From positions 4,650,001-4,714,000 of the forward strand of contig OZ252297.1 in assembly GCA_965250275.1 (NCBI GenBank): a stretch of DNA of 64,000 bases, in the 5' to 3' direction. A program made the translations under genes and the position numbers. The stretch is from G965250275 sp965250275 (GTDB lineage Bacteria > Pseudomonadota > Alphaproteobacteria > Rhodobacterales > Rhodobacteraceae). Within the stretch, counting starts at the first letter, position 1; each line of letters begins with the position of its first letter. Below the pieces are notes generated by a model. It saw only the letters and a list, made by a program, of their open reading frames with translations. It was not told the origin of the DNA and did no database searches. Below, in pieces: positions 43,236-51,771 of this stretch.

Positions 43236-43652
43236 TTACGACAATACGCGCACCAGCAGGCGTTTCAGCGTCTGCACCTCTGTGCTGGAGATGGGCTCCA
43301 GCATTGCGCCGATGACTTCAGCAACCGTTTGCATCAGTTCACCAACGATCTCCTCCCCCTCTGAGGTTAGCACCACCAGGGTGACGCGGGCATCGTCCGG
43401 CGAAGCCCTTCGCTCGACGAGTCCTTTGGTTTCCAGCGACCGGATGGTGCGCGTCATCTGAGATTTGTCACGTGCCACGCGCTTTGTGAGTTCGTTGAGC
43501 CCGATACATCCGGTTTCTGCGAGGGTCATCAGCACGACCCCACCACCCGGCCCAACGGATTTCCTGTCGAAGCTCGGCGCGCGCGCCTGCAATCCACCGT
43601 GAATGCGGCGCATGAACCGGTCGATGAGCAGGGCGAGGTCAGGGTCTTGCAT
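43236..43652 (-). CDS. MarR-family transcriptional regulator
   Basis: 138 aa, winged-helix regulator. GLNELTKRVARDKSQMTRTIRSLETKGLV (about residues 52-80) is the recognition wHTH, followed by DDARVTLVVLTSEGEEI, the wing region. Divergent from a membrane protein gene at 43748 with an inverted repeat between them, so it probably represses both. Ligand unknown. Confidence 0.88.
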   Translation of the reverse strand: MQDPDLALLIDRFMRRIHGGLQARAPSFDRKSVGPGGGVVLMTLAETGCIGLNELTKRVARDKSQMTRTIRSLETKGLVERRASPDDARVTLVVLTSEGEEIVGELMQTVAEVIGAMLEPISSTEVQTLKRLLVRVLS

Positions 43653-43664
43653 CTTGCGCCATAG

Positions 43665-43705
43665 GTTGACTTAGTCCACCTTTCCAGTTAGTAGACATAG
43701 TCAAC
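43665..43705. promoter_or_regulatory. Inverted-repeat operator between the MarR gene and the divergent gene
   Basis: GTTGACTTAGTC ... GACATAGTCAAC: 12-bp arms with two mismatches, 17-bp spacer, in the 95-bp divergent intergenic region. Each arm carries a TTGACT -35-like element, one per strand, so a bound MarR dimer pair would block both promoters. Binding is inference. Confidence 0.6.
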
Positions 43706-43747
43706 TTAATGCCCCCGCCCCGCATCGGCAAGCACAAGGAGCTGCAA

Positions 43748-44197
43748 ATGACCAACGCACAGAAAACCGCGCTCAAGGTGGCCGCTGTCCTCTGGGTCAT
43801 TTGGGGACTGGTGCACATCCTCGCCGGTGTCATCGTGTTGTCCAGTGATGCGGCAGGCGGGTTTTCGGCCATCGCCGACGCGGTCGACCCGTCCGCGCTT
43901 GAGGCGCAATACCATGAGGCCGTCGGTGGCGTGCTCAATCAGCACGGATGGAACCTTGCGTGGTTCGGCGGTGTGACCCTGATCGGAGCTGTCCTGATCT
44001 GGCGGCAGAACCTCACCGCCATCTGGGTGACCGGGATGGTGGGAGGCCTCGCCGACCTGGGGTATCTGCTGTTCGTGGACGTTCCGGGCTACGTGAACTT
44101 CGTGCCGGGGACGGTCATGACGCTGGTGTCCGGCACCGCGATTGTTTTGAGCTTCTGGGTGTGGCTGTCCAGCCGTGGTGGGGATGGGGTGGCCTGA
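43748..44197 (+). CDS. Four-helix membrane protein, MarR-controlled
   Basis: 149 aa. Four hydrophobic helices (ALKVAAVLWVIWGLVHILAG; LAWFGGVTLIGAVLIW; WVTGMVGGLADLGYLLFV; MTLVSGTAIVLSFWVW). ATG 43748 follows AAGGAG. It is a DUF-type small integral membrane protein of unknown function, divergent from the MarR gene and probably its target. Confidence 0.7.
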   Translation: MTNAQKTALKVAAVLWVIWGLVHILAGVIVLSSDAAGGFSAIADAVDPSALEAQYHEAVGGVLNQHGWNLAWFGGVTLIGAVLIWRQNLTAIWVTGMVGGLADLGYLLFVDVPGYVNFVPGTVMTLVSGTAIVLSFWVWLSSRGGDGVA

Positions 44198-44428
44198 CTT
44201 CCGGGGGCGCCCGAACCACCATTACTTCAATTGAGGGTCGCTATCGCCGGCAAAGTGCCGGTTGTGACATTTATGAACACCTTGAGAACATGACGTCTTT
44301 TCGCGCCAGTGAGGTAGGCTGAAACTCCCAACAACGCGTTGTCACAGAGAGCTTCAAGGTCGCCGATCGGTTGTTAGTATCTTACACAGGCTGTATCTTG
44401 GCATAAAATCACAAATTCCAAGGCGTCG
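44198..44428. other. Intergenic region before the AlbA_2 gene
   Basis: About 230 bp, more AT-rich towards the right. I see no duplicated tRNA end and no clear promoter pair here. Confidence 0.4.
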
Positions 44429-45847
44429 ATGGTAACTCAGCAGCAGATTTCGGAATGGCAAACATCTGACTCCGAGAACGAACACTTGGAGTTTAAGGAA
44501 GCTAAATTCAATTTCGACAGGACAAAGCTCTTCAAGTATGTCGTTGCGTTGGCGAACGAAGGAGGAGGCTACCTAGTCCTTGGTATGACAAACGCCAAAC
44601 CTCGACAGGTTGTGGGCTCACAGGCTTTCAAAGACTTGAACGAGTTGAAATCCGACGTTCGCTCGAGCGTTGGGTTAAACGTCGAAGCTTCTGAGCACGT
44701 CGTAGAGGGTAATCGATTATTGGTAATTCGCGCGCCGAGTCGACCGAATGGGTCGGCTTACGAATACAAAGGCGCCTACTACATGCGGTGTGGGGAAGAG
44801 CTTGTACCCATGACTGAAGACCGGCTTCGAGAAATCTTTCAGGAAGACCGAAGCTGGGACAACGACATTATCCGTAACGGCCTAAGCGGCGAAGAAGTTT
44901 GCCAACTCTTGGACGTAGCCACGATGTTCGACATGTTGAACCTTCCTCAGTCTGACAGTGTCATTGAAGCAACAAGCCGCCTAACGAGCCTTCGCTTGAT
45001 CATTGAGGATGGCGACAAATTCTCTCTAACGAATAGTGGTGCAGTAGCTCTGGCAAAAGACTTAGGGGCCTTTCCTGAGCTGGAAAGAAAAGCGCCTCGG
45101 TTGATTGTTTACAATGGCTTGGACAAGCTAGACACACGTGTCGACATCACTGGCCAACGCGGATACGCATGCGGATTTCAAGGCTTGGTTCGTCAGTGCA
45201 TGCAATACATGCCTCAAAACGAGGTTGTCGAAGATGCCCTACGCCGTACAGTTCCGCTGTTTCCCGAAAGAGCGATGCGCGAAATCATCGCAAATGCGCT
45301 GATACATCAAGACTTCTTTGCAACCGGTGCAGGCCCATTAGTTGAAATCTACCCCAATCGTGTTGAGGTCTCCAACCCCGGCAAACCCATCGTTCCCGTA
45401 GAACGTTTCATCGATGGCCATATGTCCCGAAACGAACTGCTGGCCAAACTTATGAGGCAGCTCAATATCTGCGAGGAACGCAGTAGTGGGATTGATCGTG
45501 TTGTTGCTACTGCTGAAAGCTTCCAATTGCCTGCGCCCGAGTTCTTACAGTCCTTCGCTTCGACAACTATCGTCGTTTACGGTCCGCGCGATTTTCAAAA
45601 GATGACGTCCGATGACAAAGTGCGCGCATGCTATCAGCATTGCGTGCTAAAGTGGGTCATGCGGGAACATATGACCAACGAGTCTTTGTGCGCCCGCTTC
45701 GGTTTGGATGACCGAGGAAAAGCTAGCGCTTCCAAGATTATCAAAGCTACTGTAGACGCGGGGTTGGTTGCGTCTGACCCTACAGTCGGTGCCTCTCGTA
45801 AGTACGCTCGCTACGTACCAAGTTGGTCGCTACAAGATGTAGGGTGA
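44429..45847 (+). CDS. AlbA_2 (Schlafen-like) and HATPase_c_4 domain protein
   Basis: 472 aa. N-terminal AlbA_2 domain (EHLEFKEAKFNFDRTKLFKYVVALANEGGGYLVLGM, described by key residues ExxxFKxA and N-E-GGG), then a linker and a C-terminal GHKL-like HATPase_c_4 region (ERAMREIIANALIHQDF, EVSNPGKP, EERSSGID). Codon use and base composition are more AT-rich than the flanking genes, suggesting transfer. Members act as putative ATP-dependent regulators, sometimes in defence loci; no partner gene is visible. Confidence 0.75.
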   Translation: MVTQQQISEWQTSDSENEHLEFKEAKFNFDRTKLFKYVVALANEGGGYLVLGMTNAKPRQVVGSQAFKDLNELKSDVRSSVGLNVEASEHVVEGNRLLVIRAPSRPNGSAYEYKGAYYMRCGEELVPMTEDRLREIFQEDRSWDNDIIRNGLSGEEVCQLLDVATMFDMLNLPQSDSVIEATSRLTSLRLIIEDGDKFSLTNSGAVALAKDLGAFPELERKAPRLIVYNGLDKLDTRVDITGQRGYACGFQGLVRQCMQYMPQNEVVEDALRRTVPLFPERAMREIIANALIHQDFFATGAGPLVEIYPNRVEVSNPGKPIVPVERFIDGHMSRNELLAKLMRQLNICEERSSGIDRVVATAESFQLPAPEFLQSFASTTIVVYGPRDFQKMTSDDKVRACYQHCVLKWVMREHMTNESLCARFGLDDRGKASASKIIKATVDAGLVASDPTVGASRKYARYVPSWSLQDVG

Positions 45848-46464
45848 TTTTTCTTCTGAAACATGCATGTCAACACCTTTTTTGAAATTCTTTTTCTTTG
45901 ATAACAGCAGGTTCTTAAAATCTCTCATTTTCCAAATGGCCACCGAGCTAAGTCTGGAATCTAAATGTATGTGCCGGAAAATGCCACGAATTCCGAACAT
46001 TGGCGAACATCCTAACGTTCCCAAAACAGAATGTCTTAGTAGAGAATGGTCATCTCCTTGGCCGTGGGAAACCGGGAGCTTTTTCATGACCGGGCCGAAC
46101 ACAGACAAGACTCCACGAATAGATCTGCTTCACAGTTGGGGATCAAAGATTGCCGTCGACGTTACAGGCCAGACCAACCTGCTTGTCGTTGTCTGGGCGT
46201 TCGCTGCTGCGGGTGACCTGAATCAGCCGACCTTGCGTATCAAAGGTCGGCGTTTTTTAAATCTCGTCCGCCTTGTGCGTCCGCGTGTCGCCCGAACGGA
46301 TCATTTCGGCAAGCTGTTTTTGGGCGCTGATGCAGTCGGTAGTCGGGCTGTAAATTGGGTATGTTCTGCAGCTCTTACTTGATGTTCCGTCCAAACTGGC
46401 ACACCGAGCGTCATTCAACGTAGGCGCTGGAATGCGGTAAGGCCGCGATATATATACTTTTTAT
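45848..46464. other. AT-rich segment between the AlbA_2 gene and tRNA-Pro
   Basis: About 617 bp. An open frame at 45867-46382 (171 codons) has no family likeness and no ribosome site. The only clear structure is a terminator-like hairpin at 46227-46258, described separately. Confidence 0.5.
46165..46258 (+). ncRNA. Candidate small RNA ending in a strong terminator
   Basis: Two consecutive stem-loops: CCAGAC (46169-46174) with GTCTGG (46191-46196), and the terminator hairpin CCGACCTT/AAGGTCGG (46227-46250) followed by a T6 tract (46253-46258). No gene ends just upstream, so a free-standing sRNA is a plausible explanation. Promoter not identified. Confidence 0.35.
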
Positions 46465-46541
46465 TGGTCGGAGTGGCGAGATTCGAACTCACGACCCCTG
46501 CCTCCCGAAGACAGTGCTCTACCAGGCTGAGCTACACTCCG
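46465..46541 (-). tRNA. tRNA-Pro (CGG)
   Basis: 77 nt with encoded CCA. Acceptor CGGAGTG/CACTCCG, D arm GCTCAGCCTGGTAGAGC, anticodon stem CTGTC/GGCAG with loop TTCGGGA (anticodon CGG, proline codon CCG), T arm GTGAGTTCGAATCTCGC. Reading on the minus strand. tRNA genes are common integration targets and the AT-rich segment lies at its 3' end. Confidence 0.95.
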
Positions 46542-46629
46542 ACCGTGGCGCGCGGGATAGCGGAGGTGACCCCGCTTTGCAAGCTGCATTCGGGCGCCGG
46601 GAGCGCAGGACGCCGCCCGGCCAAACCCG

Positions 46630-47736
46630 TCAGAGGCTGTCGTCCAGGGCCGAAAGGATCGCGGTCCCCATCTCGGTGGTCGACATGGGGGTGACCCCTT
46701 CTTCGCCCAGGAGGTCCGCGGTGCGGCCACCATCGGCCAGGACTTTTTCGACGGCGGCTTCCAGACGGTCCGCCTCTGCCCCCTGATCAAAGGAGTAGCG
46801 CAACGCCATTGCAAAGCTGAGGATACAGGCAATCGGATTGGCCTTGCCCTGCCCCGCGATGTCGGGAGCGGAGCCATGCACCGGCTCGTAGAGCGCCTTG
46901 GGCCGACCATTCTCCATCGGGGCGCCCAGCGAAGCAGAGGGCAGCATGCCCAGCGATCCGGTCAGCATCGCGGCCGCGTCTGACAGAAGGTCTCCGAACA
47001 GATTGTCCGTCACGATCACATCGAACTGCTTGGGCCAGCGGCAGAGCTGCATCGCACCCGCGTCTGCATACATGTGGCTCAGTTCCACATCGGGGTAATC
47101 ATCGGCGTGCACCTTGGAGACCACCTCGCGCCAGAGAATACCGCTCTCCATCACGTTGGCCTTCTCCATCGAACACACCTTGTTCCCGCGGCGGCGGGCC
47201 AGTTCAAAGGCAGAGCGCGCCACGCGATCAATCTCGCTCTCCGTATAACGCTGCGTGTTGATCCCGACCCGCTCGTTGCCTTCCTGCACAATGCCGCGCG
47301 GCTCGCCAAAGTAGATGCCCGAGGTCAGCTCGCGCACAATCATGATATCCAGACCGGCGACCACATCACGTTTCAGGGACGAAAAATCCGCCAGCGCATC
47401 AAAGCATTGCGCGGGCCGCAAGTTTGCAAACAGGTCCATCTCCTTGCGCAGGCGCAGCAAGCCGCGCTCGGGCTTCACGCTGAAATCCAGCACGTCGTAT
47501 TTTGGGCCGCCAACGGCGCCCAGCAGAACCGCATCGGCTTCTTGGGCGCGTGCCATCGTGTCGTCATGCAGCGGGGTCCCGTGGGCGTCATACGCCGCTC
47601 CACCCACCAGATCCTCGCTGACATCAAAGGCCAGCCCGCGCTTGTCCCCGTACCAGTCGATGATGCGGCGCACTTCGGTCATGACCTCAGGGCCGATGCC
47701 GTCACCCGGCAAGATGAGAAGCGATGGGTTGGACAT
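46630..47736 (-). CDS. leuB: 3-isopropylmalate dehydrogenase
   Basis: 368 aa, leucine biosynthesis: oxidative decarboxylation of 3-isopropylmalate with NAD. LLILPGDGIGPEV at the N-terminus, LLGAVGGPKYD, VRELTSGIYFGEPRG and the metal/NAD segment ending in GSAPDIAGQGKANP. ATG 47736 follows GGAGTG; the upstream in-frame codons are not conserved. leuC/leuD are not next to it. Confidence 0.95.
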   Translation of the reverse strand: MSNPSLLILPGDGIGPEVMTEVRRIIDWYGDKRGLAFDVSEDLVGGAAYDAHGTPLHDDTMARAQEADAVLLGAVGGPKYDVLDFSVKPERGLLRLRKEMDLFANLRPAQCFDALADFSSLKRDVVAGLDIMIVRELTSGIYFGEPRGIVQEGNERVGINTQRYTESEIDRVARSAFELARRRGNKVCSMEKANVMESGILWREVVSKVHADDYPDVELSHMYADAGAMQLCRWPKQFDVIVTDNLFGDLLSDAAAMLTGSLGMLPSASLGAPMENGRPKALYEPVHGSAPDIAGQGKANPIACILSFAMALRYSFDQGAEADRLEAAVEKVLADGGRTADLLGEEGVTPMSTTEMGTAILSALDDSL

Positions 47737-47862
47737 TCGGGCACTCCTTCGGATTCTTGATCGCATTGCCCCTATCGTGCACCCGCCACAGGGTCAACAA
47801 TTGGCGGGGCGGTGGGGACGCGCGGATATGGAAAGAATTGACAATCCACCACCGAGTACGAA

Positions 47863-48780
47863 ATGAACCTCAGTATGAGCCATTCGGAATTGTCCAAGAA
47901 AGTACTGGATTGCCTGCGTCGCGAAGGGGTCAAGCCGGGATTCCATATCCGCGAACAATGGCTGGCCGATGCGCTGGGTGTATCCCGGTCGCCGGTGCGC
48001 AACGCGTTAAAGCAGCTTGAGTCTTTTGGCATTGTCCAGCTCAAGCCAAGTCGGGGGTTCTTTCTGACGGCCGAACCCGGATCGGAAGCGTTTGAAGAAG
48101 CCAATCTTCCCCAACCGGAAACCGAGCGGATTTACGCACAGATTGTCAGCGAGCGGTTTGCCAACCTGCTGGGCGATCAGGTTTCCGTCGCGGACCTGGT
48201 CCGGCGGTATGGCGTGGGACGCAGTGCGATCAACAAGGTCCTTGCGCGCATGCAGGAAGACGGTCTGGTTGAAAAGAGCTCGGGTCACAACTGGATCTTT
48301 GGCCCGGCCTTGAACGACGAATCCGCGTATCAGGAAAGCTACAGATTTCGGCTATTGCTGGAACCCGCTGCGATCCTTGAACCGGGTTTTTCGCTGCCTG
48401 CAAAGCAACTTGCTCTTTTGCGCCGGACCCATGAGGACGCGATTGCGACAGGCCCGTCCCAAGTTCCGATCCAACGCCTGCTGGACATCGACGCAGGGTT
48501 TCACAACGCGCTGGCCGATGCCTGCGGGAACCGGTTCATCGCACAGTCGATCCGTCAGCAGTCCCGGCTACGGCGTCTTTCAGAATATCAGAAATACATC
48601 GCTTCTGACCGGTTGACCGCATCGCTGCAGGAGCATCTGGGCATCCTCGACTCATTGCGCCGCAATGCAAATGACGAGGCCGCCGCGCGTTTGGCAGACC
48701 ACATCAGGGCATCAGACCGGAACCGGCTCGATTTCCGCAAGGTTCGTATTCTTGCGCACCGCCGCCTGACGCGCCTCTAA
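47863..48780 (+). CDS. GntR-type regulator with two wHTH domains and an FCD-like C-terminus
   Basis: 305 aa. The first wHTH (about residues 5-65) has HIREQWLADALGVSRSPVRNALKQLE, and a second wHTH-like region (about 95-140) has SVADLVRRYGVGRSAINKVLARMQEDGLV. A helical FCD-like ligand domain follows (YRFRLLLEPAAI, DAGFHNALADACGN). Two DNA-binding units in one GntR protein is not the standard layout. It precedes the binding-protein operon by about 230 bp and is the likely regulator of it. Confidence 0.8.
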   Translation: MNLSMSHSELSKKVLDCLRREGVKPGFHIREQWLADALGVSRSPVRNALKQLESFGIVQLKPSRGFFLTAEPGSEAFEEANLPQPETERIYAQIVSERFANLLGDQVSVADLVRRYGVGRSAINKVLARMQEDGLVEKSSGHNWIFGPALNDESAYQESYRFRLLLEPAAILEPGFSLPAKQLALLRRTHEDAIATGPSQVPIQRLLDIDAGFHNALADACGNRFIAQSIRQQSRLRRLSEYQKYIASDRLTASLQEHLGILDSLRRNANDEAAARLADHIRASDRNRLDFRKVRILAHRRLTRL

Positions 48781-48913
48781 ATTCAGCAGCCGGTTTTCAT
48801 TACCGTTTCATACCCTTAACCCGGAGCTGCTCAGTGCGCGCCTGCCGGGCAACATCTCGCAGTCGGTCAGCTCGCGATGTTTGGCGCCAGTTGGATTGCA
48901 TTATTTCTAAAAA

Positions 48914-48924
48914 TGGTACAACCT
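48914..48924. promoter_or_regulatory. Candidate FadR/FCD-type half-palindromic operator
   Basis: TGGTACAACCT contains the GGT-N3-ACC arrangement bound by FCD-family GntR regulators. It lies about 85 bp upstream of the binding-protein start, in a position suited to control by the neighbouring GntR protein. Short motif, so tentative. Confidence 0.35.
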
Positions 48925-48933
48925 TCCAAAATC

Positions 48934-48958
48934 GCGGACCCGCAATTGACGGGTCCGC
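48934..48958. other. Stem-loop upstream of the binding-protein gene
   Basis: GCGGACCCG / CGGGTCCGC, 9-bp perfect stem with a 7-base loop, ending 50 bp before the ATG. No T-run follows, so I do not call a terminator. It could be an operator or a 5' mRNA stabiliser. Confidence 0.4.
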
Positions 48959-49007
48959 ATGCATGGACCCCGTGAGGTCCGATGCCCAACAACGGAGGAA
49001 AGCCAGC

Positions 49008-50057
49008 ATGCCCACACCACTGAGAACTCTTTCGGCCACGGTGGCCTTGTTGTCACTGACTGCTGGTGTGAGTCTTGCTCAGGACAAGATCGTCATATCC
49101 AACTGGGACGGCTATATGCCGGCCGATCTGCCCGAGAAGTTCGAAGCCGAAACCGGCATCAAGGTCGAAGTTGCCCTACACGGCACCAACGAAGAGATCA
49201 TGGGCAAACTGGTGGCCGGCAAAGGCAAAGGATACGACGTCGTCTTTGTCTCTTCCCCCTTTGCAGAGGTTTTGAACAAGCTTGAACTTTCGGCCCCTAT
49301 CGATGCTGCGCAAGTGCCGAATATGGCCAACCTCTATCCAGAGGCCATGACGCTGGCCTATGACCCCGGCAACACGTTCTCCGCCCCTTATGCGTGGGGC
49401 ACGACAGGTCTGTGTTACCGGTCCGATCTCGTGGAAGGGTCGCCAGACAGCTGGAACGACCTGCTGAATCCAGGCGATGATCTGAAAGGCAAAGTGACCA
49501 TGCTTGCCACCGATCGCTGGTTGATGGCGGCTGGTTTGCTGGCCAAGGGGTACTCGGTTAATGAAACGGACCCGGCAAAGATCGAGGAAGTGAAATCACA
49601 GCTGATCGAAACCAAGAAGGACCTGCTCGCTTATGACGACACCACCTTCTACGCCAAACTTGTGTCCGGAGAGGCAAGCCTCGTGCACGCATGGGACGGA
49701 TGGTGCAACTACGGCATCGCCGAAAACGCAGACATCAAATACGTGATTCCGAACGAAGGCACGGATCTCTGGGTAGACACAATGGTGATCCCGGCAGCAT
49801 CCGAGAACAAAGAGGCGGCTCATCGCTTCATCGACTACATCCTGAGCGCGGACAACGGCAAATGGGTTGCCGAGAACATCCTGTACAAAGTACCCAACAA
49901 GGCCGCGATGGACGCATTAGATCCCGCTTTGATCGAAGCCTTTCCAAACCTTGGGATGGCCCCTGCTGATATCCTGCAACAGGAACAATTGCGCGATCTG
50001 GGCAACGCCCAGAAGGACTATACAAAGGCCGTGACGGAGATCACCGCCTCCAACTGA
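49008..50057 (+). CDS. ABC substrate-binding protein, spermidine/putrescine (PotD) family
   Basis: 349 aa. Signal peptide (LTAGVSLAQ), then KIVISNWDGYMPADLPEKFEAETGIKVEV, the PotD/F-type start, and GSWNDLLNPGD-like (DSWNDLLNPGDDLKGK). WDGWCNYGIAENADIKYVIPNEG is the C-lobe ligand strand. GGAGGAA precedes ATG 49008. Ligand may be a polyamine, but the neighbouring genes point to a modified amine or amino compound. Confidence 0.9.
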   Translation: MPTPLRTLSATVALLSLTAGVSLAQDKIVISNWDGYMPADLPEKFEAETGIKVEVALHGTNEEIMGKLVAGKGKGYDVVFVSSPFAEVLNKLELSAPIDAAQVPNMANLYPEAMTLAYDPGNTFSAPYAWGTTGLCYRSDLVEGSPDSWNDLLNPGDDLKGKVTMLATDRWLMAAGLLAKGYSVNETDPAKIEEVKSQLIETKKDLLAYDDTTFYAKLVSGEASLVHAWDGWCNYGIAENADIKYVIPNEGTDLWVDTMVIPAASENKEAAHRFIDYILSADNGKWVAENILYKVPNKAAMDALDPALIEAFPNLGMAPADILQQEQLRDLGNAQKDYTKAVTEITASN

Positions 50058-50065
50058 CTATGGGC

Positions 50066-50095
50066 TCATCAGGCCAATCGGTGTTGGCCTGATGA
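50066..50095 (+). other. Perfect 12-bp stem-loop after the binding-protein gene
   Basis: TCATCAGGCCAA, 6-base loop, TTGGCCTGATGA. It lies 8 bp beyond the stop codon and 34 bp before the permease ATG. A hairpin here typically stabilises the upstream binding-protein mRNA or partly terminates, giving more binding protein than permease. Confidence 0.65.
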
Positions 50096-50129
50096 CACCT
50101 GATCGTATGCGCATGGGAATCCTCACAGA

Positions 50130-50990
50130 ATGAAGCGCCCGGACAGATCGTTCTTTCTGGTCTTGCCCGGGTTGGGATGGCTGGCCGTCTTCATGGTCGT
50201 CCCATGCCTGATTGTGTTTTTCTTCAGCTTCTTTGAGCGCGGCATCTATGGCGGGATCGATTACACCTTCACGCTTGGCAATTTTGCGCGCGCGGCTGAT
50301 CCGATCTATCTGTCTGTGTTTCTGGGTTCTGCCCGGATTGCCCTGACCGCAACTCTGATCGCTGTCCTGCTGGCCTATCCCGCGGCTTATGCGATTTCGC
50401 TGGCACCGAAACATCGCCAAACCACCTATTTGTTCCTCGTAATGCTGCCGTTCTGGAGCAACTACCTGATCCGGACCTACGCCTGGATCGTCTTGCTGAA
50501 TCGCGAGGGGCTGATCAACAAGGGGCTGATCAGCGCGAACCTGGTCGAAGAACCGTTGGACCTGCTCTACAACGATTTCGCCGTCGTGACCGGCTTGGTG
50601 TACAACTACCTGCCGTTTGTCATTCTGGCGATCTACGCATCCTTGCAGCGCATGAACCCCGAACTGCGCGAAGCATCCAGTGACCTTGGCGCGCCCGCCT
50701 GGCGCACGTTTCTGCGGGTCACATTGCCACTGACGCTTCCGGGTGTCGCAGCAGGTGCAGTATTCGTGTTCGTCCTTTCGATCGGGAATTTTATCACCCC
50801 TGACCTTCTGGGGGGCGGGCGGATCCTCATGGTTGGAAATCTGATCTATGACCAATTCCTGTCGGCCCGGGACTGGCCCTTTGGCGCCGCGCTGTCACTG
50901 ATCCTGATTTTTATCATGATGGTCTTGCTGTTCGTTCAGGCCGCCTTGGTGAACCGGGCCCAGGCGGCGAAGGGCGATCGGAATGGCTAA
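50130..50990 (+). CDS. ABC permease, PotB-type
   Basis: 286 aa, about 6 helices. EAA loop EASSDLGAPAWRTFLRVTLPLTLPG. Typical PotB/PotH start FFLVLPGLGWLAVFMVVPCLIVFF. Ends overlapping the next permease gene by 8 bp. Confidence 0.92.
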   Translation: MKRPDRSFFLVLPGLGWLAVFMVVPCLIVFFFSFFERGIYGGIDYTFTLGNFARAADPIYLSVFLGSARIALTATLIAVLLAYPAAYAISLAPKHRQTTYLFLVMLPFWSNYLIRTYAWIVLLNREGLINKGLISANLVEEPLDLLYNDFAVVTGLVYNYLPFVILAIYASLQRMNPELREASSDLGAPAWRTFLRVTLPLTLPGVAAGAVFVFVLSIGNFITPDLLGGGRILMVGNLIYDQFLSARDWPFGAALSLILIFIMMVLLFVQAALVNRAQAAKGDRNG

Positions 50991-51771
50991 GCGGTTTCAT
51001 GCGGGGCGTTGGCTCAACGCCCATCTGATCCTGACCTACGCTTTTTTGTATGGGCCCATCCTGGTGTTGATGGCCCTCAGCTTTAATCGCGCGGGTTTGC
51101 CCACGGTCTGGACCGGATTTTCTTTTGAGTGGTATGTTGAACTCGCCAACAGTCCTGACATTCGCGATGCTGCGATCAACACGCTGATCGTCGCATTCAG
51201 TTCCACGTTGATCGCCACAACACTGGGCACCTTGCTTGCACTCGGTGTGGAGGAGCAGGCGCAGTCGAATGCCGTCGATGCCCTGCTTTTTGCCCCCATG
51301 ATCATTCCCGACATTGTGCTGGCAATCGCGCTCTTGTCTTTTTTTACGCTGCTGGAGCTCACGCTCGGCCTTTACTCCATCATCCTGTCACATGTCGTTT
51401 TCAACATTGCTTTTGTCTGTGCAATCGTCCGAACGCGGCTCAAGAACTTCGACACCTCCATAGTGGAAGCGTCCATTGATTTGGGCGCGAGCCGTCTCGT
51501 GACGTTCTGGCGCGTGACATTGCCGGTCATCTTCCCGGGCGTTCTGGCGGGGGCGCTTTTGGCCTTCACGCTGTCATTCGACGAATTCATCATCGCCTTC
51601 TTCACAGCAGGCGCGGGCTCAAGCTCCACCACGCTGCCGATGCGCATTTACTCCATGATCCGTTTTGGCGTGACACCCGAAATCAATGCCATGGCGACCA
51701 TCATCATGCTGGTGAGTTTTACACTTGTATTCCTCTCACAACGCCTGAATCGCGATGTGATCGGATCATGA
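50983..51771 (+). CDS. ABC permease, PotC-type
   Basis: 262 aa, about 6 helices. EAA loop EASIDLGASRLVTFWRVTLPVIFPG, and ALSFNRAGLPTVWTGFSFEWY at the N-terminus as in PotC/PotI. Overlaps the ATPase gene by 4 bp. Confidence 0.92.
   Translation: MAKRFHAGRWLNAHLILTYAFLYGPILVLMALSFNRAGLPTVWTGFSFEWYVELANSPDIRDAAINTLIVAFSSTLIATTLGTLLALGVEEQAQSNAVDALLFAPMIIPDIVLAIALLSFFTLLELTLGLYSIILSHVVFNIAFVCAIVRTRLKNFDTSIVEASIDLGASRLVTFWRVTLPVIFPGVLAGALLAFTLSFDEFIIAFFTAGAGSSSTTLPMRIYSMIRFGVTPEINAMATIIMLVSFTLVFLSQRLNRDVIGS

Noticed and set aside
45867..46382. 171-codon open frame in the AT-rich segment
   Set aside because: No ribosome site, no family likeness, overlaps the terminator hairpin.
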